Program-made: the position numbers and the translations under genes | The notes under the pieces: generated by a model | Told to the model about the DNA's origin: nothing | The model's database searches: none | What the model saw: only the letters and a program-made list of their open reading frames with translations | Shown: one piece after another, positions 55,299-64,000 of the stretch | How positions within the stretch are numbered: the first letter of the stretch is position 1 | Layout: every line of letters begins with the position of its first letter | Source of the DNA: Manduca sexta | Taxonomy: Eukaryota; Arthropoda; Insecta; Lepidoptera; Sphingidae | Assembly (NCBI RefSeq): GCF_014839805.1 | Contig: NC_051134.1 | Span: forward strand, 7,037,170 to 7,101,169 | Direction: 5' to 3' | Length of the DNA: 64,000 bases

Positions 55299-58026
55299 GG
55301 AATTGGAATTTGAATTTGGGACTGTTTGCAAAAGGGGGTATGAACATTTTCGAAATATCTTACGTCTGGAGCCGTACGCAGCACATAATAATTGTGCATT
55401 GGTTTTTAGTGAGACAGTGGCAGCAATCTGATCGACTCAGCCCGTTTCTCTTGATTAAACTGCCATAAACGACGTTGTCACATCATGACATATGCGCATA
55501 TCTATTATATTCCTTATCTATTGTGATGGAAGCTCATTCTGACCCATTGGCAAAAAAGAATACTAAATGTAGACTACAATCTTGATCGTGTCAAATTTGA
55601 ACGCTCATCAAGCGAAATTAAACGCCTTTTAGCTCAGCAGTGACGCTTCACTGAGCGTTAGTCTAATTAAATTCTTTCGTTCAACAATCTGCATTGGAGC
55701 AGATTGGTTGAAAGTTCCTTTAGTATTGCCAGTCTTATACACTCCGTCCTCCTCAACCTTCCTTCCTTCTTACAATGTCAGGAACTCAACGTTAATTTAG
55801 TAATACTATCTTATTTAATCGACAATTACATTTTTGCTGCATCCAACGGCGACTAATACTGTCAAAAACCCAACAAATTCTTTTGCAATCAACATTCATC
55901 CTACTTCAAGGTTGGAAAATCCTCTGTCTGTTTTCCTGTTTACGCGCGTTGGTACAGAGTGCCTTGTAGTCTGTCTACCTTCTGTTATTAAAATGTGTTC
56001 ATAGTATCTATGATCACTAACTAATAACTAAAGTACTGGCTGGTTGACTGGCTACAAAAATATATGTTCTGGAAATATGAGATAGTAATTATGTCGTATT
56101 ATTGTAGACATAACATCGATGACATAAAAGCAATTATTTTCAGGCGAAAGGCAAGGTTCACACCCACATCAGTTACTATATTATATATAGTACTGAACTA
56201 ATTATATTGTCATAGCTTTGTGGTAAAGCTGGTCTTAGGTTCAATTTTCAGCCATGTAGCTCAACATTTATGAGCTTATATAATGTGTTGGTATTCTTTA
56301 ATGTTAGGGTATAAAATTGTGAACAAATATGTATAATATTTTTGGAGCGAAAAACCTATGCTATAGACATGTTTTTCTATAGCATTGAGATTATTTGCCA
56401 TCACTAGTATTGGAATTAAATCTAACAGCTAATATGATAAAACCTTTTAGTAAATTTTTTATCCGTGGTGCTTTACAACTGGCTTATCTAGTCGTAAATG
56501 TCTCTTTACTTGAAGTTAAACTGCTTCTTTAGTCCACTATTTTGTCTCTCCCTCTGGTATGGAAGGACAATTAATATTTTAAACTCCTCCCTATCTTTCT
56601 ATTTGATTAATTTCGTTGTGGGATAAAGACAAATTAGTGTTCCCTAAGACTCGCCGAGCTTTACCGTTTTGGTCATAAAACGCGTGCCACTGCTGATCCT
56701 GGCTTACAGGAGTTGTAGTGGTGGGTGTGAGGACGGAAAGTGTCTACAGCATGTATGGGTCAGCTTGACCTGTAAAAATATCAGGTTTTACACAAAACCA
56801 ATGTGAAGTAACAGTTTAGAGTTGCGTTTCGCATGGTAAGTGTGGTTTTGGAAGGCCTTGGTACCTTTGGGCTTGGAGCCGCTTGGCAGACTTGCACAGT
56901 AGAATTAGCGTGGTTAGGAAGTGAAGCAAACTTGATTTTCATTAGAATAATAACTTATGTATTCATAATACATTACACGTCGAAGGCACCGCCATAATAA
57001 GACAGCATATCACATAGTAACGACATTGTTAATCATTCTATTTTCAACAATTCAAAAAACATTATGGTGCCAGTTCCCATAACATAAAGAGGCTTTGTAT
57101 TTGCCTATGCAACTACCCCATTACTTTTCTAATTTCTATCTTTAAAGCCGGCATGGCATTTGTAATTCATTTGTTATTGTGGATGTTTACGGGCGCGAAT
57201 AAGTACAGCAAATTAATTTCTTCAAGGACACAGGCGAGAGGTTATGTATAAAAATAATTTCCGATTATTGCTTTTATTAAACAAAGTATTCGAGGAATTC
57301 CGTTTTTTTTTTCACAAATATCAACTGTATCTTTCATATTTACACTAAATTGTATTCGCACATAAAGTTAATAAGTGCAATCTCGAAAAAAAGCAAAAAC
57401 GTCATATTGAACAATAAATAATTCCCGTAAAAAATTTAAATGACCCGTGAAACGGCCAAAACGGCTGTATCGTCCTATTTTACATTCATTCTGGCACGAA
57501 ATCGGGCGCACACACGCACACACGCAACGGATAAAGCCCACGCACACGTTAACTGTGTTCAAAAGGCGTCTAGCATAAATGTAAACAACTAACTACCCGA
57601 CATATACAGTTCGTTTTTTACATTTTAATTCTTCCTTTCTAACAAAGACTATAGTAAACTATGTATATTTAGCCATACGTGGTTATGGTTGTCAAAAAAC
57701 GATAATTATACGACGGAACTTTACAAAATACAATGGACACACTTGATATGTAGGTACATATTTGTTTATACTTTTTTACTGTACTATTGAATATAGTTTA
57801 GCAATACGTAGTAGAGGATAAAGTTTGGCAGGATTACCAGTACACGAGAAAAAGACGTCTGTGTTGTGGCGAGAGCGTACATTGAAGCATAGCGGGCTAA
57901 GGAGTCAGCGTTTAGCGGGTTAGATTTCCTTGTAATTGGAATTTTTTTTGCTCGCAGTGCCATCCACATATAATACAGTTTCTGAGACATAAAGTAATAT
58001 CACTTGTAGCAGTATAATTTGAGGAT
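55299..58026. other. No feature recognised
   Basis: About 2.7 kb of AT-rich DNA. The open frames at 55277-55468, 57368-57562 and 57784-57990 show no domain. The second includes a CACACACG run. An imperfect 9-bp inverted repeat (ATGCTATAG) lies near 56357-56386. Confidence 0.45.
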
Positions 58027-58150
58027 CAATATTTATTTATTTTACACTTTGTACACATGGTATACAGGCGGATTAACGCCATGGGCATTCTCTCCCTGTC
58101 AACCTTGGGGTGGTGTAGATAGGACGGAGGCAGGTGCATAATAAAAGAAA
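58027..58150 (-). mobile_element. LINE 3' end fragment
   Basis: On the minus strand it reads TGCACCTGCCTCCG, then AAGGTTGACAGGGAGAGAAT, GCCCATGGCGTTAATCCGCC and TACAAAGTGTAAAATAAATA. It resembles a common lepidopteran LINE 3' UTR ending in an AAATA tail. No coding part is present. Confidence 0.45.
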
Positions 58151-60214
58151 GCAATATTAATATCTTTATTTCTGTTATAATAATTGTACTAGTATGCTCA
58201 ATTTGCTTATGGACCCATAAACAAAGGTACACAATCAAAACCTCCAATTACCCATTGCTTGTCATTGCACTCCGCTCTTTACTTAGAAAATGAAAGTGTC
58301 TCAATGCCGAGTAATTGCATTGGCTGCAATATTTGCACATTGGAAGTTAACAGTTCCGCACACCGCTGCTCTTAAAATTTGTGATTAATTTGTCCATTTC
58401 ACTTTGAATATATTCTAATGCTTATTTATAATAATTGTATGTATACTTCTCCATTTTACAAATTAAAATGAAGTCTATTTTAATAGTTCCAAAAACTATT
58501 GTGCAATAAAAGTACATGATTTATGTTAAAAAATAAACGGGGTGATATAAACTAACGGTGTATCGTTAACGCTTTAAATTGTCCTCGTGAAAAATTGCCT
58601 TTTTTGCTTGCGTCGCTATTTTAAAAGGTGGCGGCGTGAAGCAACATTTACTTGGAATTGTATGATAATAACAGCCGTAAATTGCTTTCTTTTAAATTAT
58701 AATAATAATAATTTATTTCCAAATTAAAAGAATTACACAGTCAGATTTAGCAAATCATTCTACACTAGGCACTGCGTGTCTTGTAGAATGAATTAAGTAA
58801 TTATTAATGTAAGTATATCGTGAACCTATCGTTTGATAATACCCTACTCTAGTATTGGATCGGTAGAATAGACTTTTTCAAGCACTATATTCGACTTCTT
58901 AGAACAGACCATTGTACTAATATCATCTCAAAATCAAATTCAAATTATTTTTTCAGAATTCGAAATCGAACCAAAACTAGACTAAAGAAAGAAATAAAAT
59001 TCTACTTTCTAATACACTACCCGCTACCGCTTACGGTACACGACGCGACCTCTAGCCCCGATTCCAAATGTAACTGCATCGCTTGGCACACACTCCGACG
59101 ACCGTAAAAACTATAGTTGTGGTACAAAATACAATTTATTTATTGGTTACACTGATGTTTATATGGTTTGACGCCGGAATGGGCTGCGAACGCCAGGACG
59201 AGCCGACCAATTTATGTTTTATTTGTTGTACTTACTTGTTATGAGTTTTATGATACTGTTCATACGACTGATATTTGCTTGGATGTTGCTTTTTATAAGG
59301 AAGGAGCAAATACAAAAGACGAATTTATTACGTACCTATTAGTGCCAAATGATTTATTAGTGTAATTAATGTAGATTTCAAGTTAATTTTCACAACAATA
59401 TGATACTGACTCGAGAATATTTCACGAAAAGCCAGAATAACCGTTTTGTGACGTGTCATAAGATGAGCGATATCGCTAGAGGCACCGTTTCACTGAATAT
59501 TTAGTTCTGCTCACTTTCCGTGATATTACTTACGTATTTGTTGCCTTCCTTGTTATAAAATAAACGTATTCAAACTAAAACTCAAAACATATATTTTTTA
59601 TTATAGCTTTCAAAACCTGAATTAACACACATCAAATTATCCTGCAAAATCGTTAATCAAACGAGTTGAAATCATAATTTTAAACATAAACATTTTATCA
59701 TTAGGACGCATTAGCACACGTTTAAAGTACGCAATTTCTGCAAGCAAATGACCCTCCATAATAGGCCACAGTTTAACTTCTTTCTCCAGCAAATTTTTAT
59801 CATCTGCCGCAAATATTTAAAAAATGTAAAGTGTGCCCTGCGGCGCACGCAGGCAGCGTTCAAAGGTAAAATAATCGTTTCATATCGAGCGTTCCCGCCC
59901 ATTAGTTCGGCAAATGAGCTGGACGGGATGTATTGTGTGCGCAGACAGACTTCGCGAATAATGCGACGATTGATTTAGTCGATTTCCTCTGTGTTGATTG
60001 GCGAGTGCGTCCTGTAAGAACCTTATATTTGTTACAGTCGCCATTCTACTTCAAATGAGATTCATAATATGCCGTGGTATTAAAGCCAGCAAAAAGTGAT
60101 GATTAAAAAATCGTCAGAGTGCAGCGTTAAGTAGTTTTTCATAATTCTGGCGTTCATTCGACTTAACAAATCGCATTACGTGTAGGACGACAATTTAATG
60201 TGGAAAAGTATGTA
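58151..60214. other. No feature recognised
   Basis: About 2 kb of AT-rich DNA. The opposite-strand frames at 59711-59978 overlap each other, and neither has a domain. Confidence 0.45.
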
Positions 60215-60290
60215 GTTGCACGTCGAAAAGTTGGTGCACGAGTTACGCCTTGCCTACGCCTTCAGGGAAAAAGGCGTGAGGGTTTGTAAG
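60215..60290 (+). repeat. S2 SINE 3' fragment
   Basis: GTTGGTGCACGAGTTACGCC, TTGCCTACGCCTTCAGGGAA and AAAGGCGTGAGGGTTTGTAA correspond to the last 75 bases of family S2 (compare 44190-44250). Confidence 0.5.
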
Positions 60291-61390
60291 ATTTATTCTC
60301 AACCAGATCTAACGTTGTTACTTTGCCCTATCATTATATATTAAATAGTAATTTTACATATTGACTTCACCGCCAAATGTAATTTATTTTCTTAGAGCCC
60401 AGAATTAACATCATCAATAAATCCTTAACTAAAATATTCATTGGAGACAACAATCCTCTATTTTTAGGCGTTCAGTTCCATGAAACACTAGACATATCCT
60501 AGTACATGGACAGATACACAATGCTTTAAGATAGGTTGGTAAGAGTCGTTAGAATGTCTACTGCGCTGTATGCAGTGGTTAGAGTGTTTCCATGCCTCAG
60601 CGGACGTTCTGAATCAAGAGTAATGTTTAGCACGACTCGCATCGATTTACCTGGCCTGAGTCTCATACAATTCTTTACATTGATTTTATTATTGTTTGTA
60701 CATTTAATTGATATGAAATATTGTATAGTGTTTGTCAACGCGACACTTAAGAATATAAAAATCAATCATTGGATTTTATAGCTTTAAAGTAGAAGTACAA
60801 CAATGTTTTTAATATTTAGTTGTAAAAGGAAACGAAAGTACAAATCAAGGCAGCTCTTACTGGAACGAAATCCGGCATGTAAGGGACGATTATCAACGCT
60901 GTGATTATCTGAGAAGTGATTAGGAAAATATGGTCGATAATATTCCGAACCGCTCGTTATTCAAAGCCGAAAACCATAGTCCAAGAGGACATATTCTAGC
61001 CCTCTGTTGACTTTGTATAGTAATAGTTTACTTGATGGAATTTTAGACTAGTAGCTAATCTTGTATTAAATCATTTCCGACGTAGTTAAGCGAAATCGGG
61101 ATTCCACTGTCGTGTTCTGAGAAGCGAAGAGATTTAAGCCACAAACGTGGTCAGGGTAATCCTGGATTGCATTGTACGTTACTGTAGAATAGACATGAAC
61201 TTCTGTATATTACAAATAGTACATAAGTAAACTAAATGATTAGGTACAAGAAATGGTTTATTAATGAGATCTAATAACCTAATAATGTTAATTATTTATA
61301 GTTTTTTTTATATATATTATATGTATGTGTATGTACACATACATATCATATATAAAATGTATTACTAACACGAATATTTATCTATAAATG
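60291..61390. other. No gene recognised; short palindrome at 61319-61346
   Basis: AT-rich DNA. ATATGTATGTGT (61319-61330) and ACACATACATAT (61335-61346) form a 12-bp inverted repeat with a 4-base loop. The opposite-strand frames at 60526-60781 overlap each other, and neither has a domain. Confidence 0.45.
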
Positions 61391-61715
61391 TAATAATAAA
61401 TAATATATCAGCCCTATATTATATAGATGTCCCACTGCTGAGCACGGGCCTCCTGTACTACTATGAGGGATTTGGCCTTAGTCCACCACGCTGGCCTAGT
61501 GTGGATTGGTAGACTTCACACACACTCAACATTCCTATAGACAACTTTTCAGGCATGCAGGTTTCACGAGGTTTCCCTTCACCGTTAAAACAAGCGATAA
61601 CTCCTAAAAAATACACATATATTTTTTAGAAAAGTCAGAGGTGTGTGTCCTTAGTATTCAAAGCTGTGGACATTTGCCTCGGCAATCCGTTCCAAACCCA
61701 ACTAGGCTATCGCCG
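61391..61715 (-). repeat. tRNA-derived SINE, family S1, full length, minus strand
   Basis: On the minus strand it starts with GCGGCGATAGCCTAGTTGGG and a B-box-like segment. It continues through the usual body (reverse complements of TCACGAGGTTTCCCTTCACC and GTGGATTGGTAGACTTCACA) and ends in an ATTAT tail near 61391. The B box is partly decayed and no clear target duplication was seen. Confidence 0.75.
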
Positions 61716-63598
61716 CATCTATTATATCTATAATTTTATTTGATTATAAATATCATGCACTCAACAAAAATTGTATTTTAATTAAAATTTTATAGCGCAG
61801 CATATTTAACAGCTCTAAGTAATGAATATGACCCTAAATATATTATGGAAAATGAGACAACGACATATCACTTTAATGATACCATATCTAATGCTACGTA
61901 CAATGCAACACAAATAAACATGCACAAATGTTAAATTTATCAATTAAAATATAAATATTTCTACTTTTATAATTAATCTTCTTGTACTTTATATTTGAAT
62001 TAATTAAATATTTATATCATTTCCAAGGAGCCACGTTTGCGTCCCTCGACAACTCCAGAATGCCAGATTGCCTTAAAACCGACTTTTAAAACCAAACATA
62101 TTTCTTATTTGAATTTTTTAAGCCTATTTTTACTATAATTCCATAATAGAATATTTCACGGAGGCATGCTGACGGGCTGTCGGCGCAGGGTAAGTGTGTG
62201 CAATCAATCCTCGCACCTGCGACCGATGGATGCATCCTGAGGGGTGCGACCCGCCGCTACCATGGGATTTGCGATGCAGCGAGAATTGGAATGAAGAATG
62301 TTCAAGATAAAGGTTTAGGGGATAATAAGTCCTTATATTGTTGGAATATCTTTACACTGAACTAATTGCCACTAGAATATCAAATTTGAAGGCAGTAGCC
62401 ATTACTAAAAGTGCTAACAATAATTGACTATACATAAAGTGTTTATATTTTTGTACAGTGAGAACTCGCTCGCTGCTCAATATAAAAAAATATCAATCAA
62501 GCGCGAGTTGGAGTCTCGCACCAAGAGTTTCATAATAATTTGAAAGTAAATTATATAAATTCAAACTTGACAAACTTAACTTTTCCGTTCGATTCCTAGA
62601 CCGGTGTCAACCGCAAATAATAAGTTGAATAATGATGTGCATTAGGTTCATAACGATTTTTAGTGACGTTGAACATTGTATACAGTGTTATATAAATTGT
62701 AAAGCCTCAAAGTATACTGAAGAAGGTAAGGTTTGGCCAAAGAGTTTCTAAGGTTACTACATATAGAAAATGTAATTTTTTTGGTGTTCAGATACTATAC
62801 AAACATTCATGCATAGTCCACTATGTATCCCAGGTTATGCTTTAAATCGTTTTGGAGGCGGAAACCAGAGATCTCACTCCAGAGAACGCTCAAGATGGCT
62901 AGGGGTTCCTAAATTTGGGCGCCATTACGATAAACAATAAGGAAAAATCATTTACACATACCACTATGTCTTCTAAAATATACGCAGACGTATAACGAAG
63001 TATCTCTAAACAGCGGGTAACAATCCAACAAAACACTTATACGATCGTTTTGGTGATTCATGGTAAGGGTTCCGCAGACAGTGTCTTCAAGTGTGCAGCA
63101 ATCTCGATCGGCATTCAGGGAAGATTTACTGACGGGGAGCGGTGAGAGGCGCGCGGGGAGGCGTGCAGGCGATCCATTTGAATACATTTAAAAACTGTTA
63201 TACTTTATACATGGATAAGTTGATATAGGTCGGCTAGTGGCACGGTTACGGACTTACATAGAATAATTTTATTTTATTACTTTGTGCTTTTTATTGCTTT
63301 TCCGCAACTTAAAAGAAATTCAGATAGGATCACTTTGTTGACTCTCTGTCTATCTGTCAAGAACCTTTTTCTAAGGAAAAAGTAGAAGTATTAAATTGAA
63401 ATTTATAACAAATACCCGAGTCTACGGTTTCTTTCAGTTATAAAAATATTGAACTTGTTACTCCACGCGATCAAAATATATGGACCGTTTATGTCGTATA
63501 TTTCCGCATATTTTGAGATTTCACAAGTAATCAAAAGCTATTGTATATTTCCCGTTGAGTTTGGATCATAAAATTTGCAAGAAGTAATTACATATAGC
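61716..63598. other. No gene established; GC-richer patches at 62160-62300 and 63080-63180
   Basis: Mostly AT-rich. The patch at 62160-62300 holds a strong plus-strand donor-like CGCAGG|GTAAGTGTG at 62190. An ATG frame (MLTGCRR) lies just upstream at about 62167, but nothing shows it is an exon. The patch at 63080-63180 carries part of a minus-strand 79-codon frame (62948-63187) with no recognised domain. Confidence 0.3.
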
Positions 63599-63609
63599 AA
63601 ACGTAAAGG

Positions 63610-63790
63610 CGATAGCCTAGTTGGGTGTGGAACGGAATCTCTATAGGAATTTCGAAAGTGTGTGAAGTCTACCAACCCGCACTAGGCCAGCGTGGTGGAC
63701 TAAGGCCTAATCCCTCTCAGTAGTAAAGGAGGCCCGTGCTCAGCAGTGGGCAAGTATATAATACAGGGCTGATATTATTATTATTATTAT
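63610..63790 (+). repeat. S1 SINE with internal deletion, perfect target duplication
   Basis: The head CGATAGCCTAGTTGGGTGTG runs straight into CTCTATAGGAATTTCGAAAG, skipping about 140 bases that include the B box. The 3' part is then complete, with an ATT tail. AAACGTAAAGG flanks it at 63599-63609 and 63791-63801, an 11-bp duplication without mismatch, so this insertion is young compared with the others. Confidence 0.88.
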
Positions 63791-63801
63791 AAACGTAAAG
63801 G

Positions 63802-64000
63802 AATAAAACAATGAAAACCCGAAATGTGTACTTTAATAAAAAAAAGAATTTAGTATTACAAACTTATAATTTGCAGTTGGCAGAATGACCTGGTCTGGGA
63901 TTGAACGGCAAAATAAAGTTTGTCAAGTTTGTACTCATATACTTTAGATTCAAATTATTATGGAACCCACGGTACGCGACTCCAACTCGCGCTTGTCTAC
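63802..64000. other. No feature recognised
   Basis: AT-rich DNA to the window end, with no supported feature. Confidence 0.5.

Noticed and set aside
62160..62200. First exon MLTGCRR with donor GTAAGT
   Set aside because: Only seven codons, no promoter-like context upstream, and a donor-like match alone is common. Noted in the block description.
1..64000. CRISPR array, bacterial operons, rRNA genes
   Set aside because: No spaced identical repeats, no compact same-strand gene runs and no rRNA-like conserved blocks. The window is eukaryotic.

Overview
This window looks like intergenic and/or intronic DNA from an insect, most probably a moth or butterfly (Lepidoptera). It is AT-rich, has no dense gene content, and is full of decayed mobile elements. 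The lepidopteran assignment is an inference. It rests on short Helitron-like elements with A|TC...CTAG|T ends, several tRNA-derived SINE families, and RTE- and Jockey/CR1-like LINE pieces of the kind common in that order. There are no operons, no CRISPR array and no complete conventional gene. Most long open frames are shadows of repeats.

Layout. 0.7-1.7 kb: a LINE 3' fragment and a second repeat. 3.4-8.3 kb: a nearly complete but frameshifted non-LTR retrotransposon (ORF1 coiled coil, endonuclease, reverse transcriptase, 3' UTR); its 3' UTR is duplicated at 1.03-1.70 kb. 9.4-15 kb: SINE pieces and single-copy-looking DNA. 15.4-16.7 kb: the best evidence for a host gene, a minus-strand first coding exon encoding a signal peptide with a consensus splice donor, under a CpG-rich leader. 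19.4-19.7 kb: a second CpG-rich block. 25-39 kb: Helitrons, nested SINE and LINE insertions, a tandemly duplicated perfect hairpin, and a tetranucleotide microsatellite. 42.2-43.7 kb: an endogenous viral element on the minus strand. 45.6-46 kb: the C-terminus of an RTE-like LINE. 47.8-50.4 kb: a hAT-like element with its 8-bp target duplication, a MITE, and a nest of MITE plus SINE plus terminal-inverted-repeat element. 51-64 kb: more Helitron and SINE copies in otherwise featureless DNA.

The most notable object is the viral element. It carries an intact 329-codon frame for a superfamily 1 RNA-virus helicase with all main motifs. It is 5'-truncated, ends in poly(A), and is bracketed by a 12-14 bp target-site duplication. 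Those are the hallmarks of LINE machinery copying an RNA into the genome. Three separate A-tracts downstream of the frame suggest the copied RNA may itself have come from an older genomic copy. The LINEs in the same window are the class of element that could provide such machinery, although no locus here is intact enough to do so.
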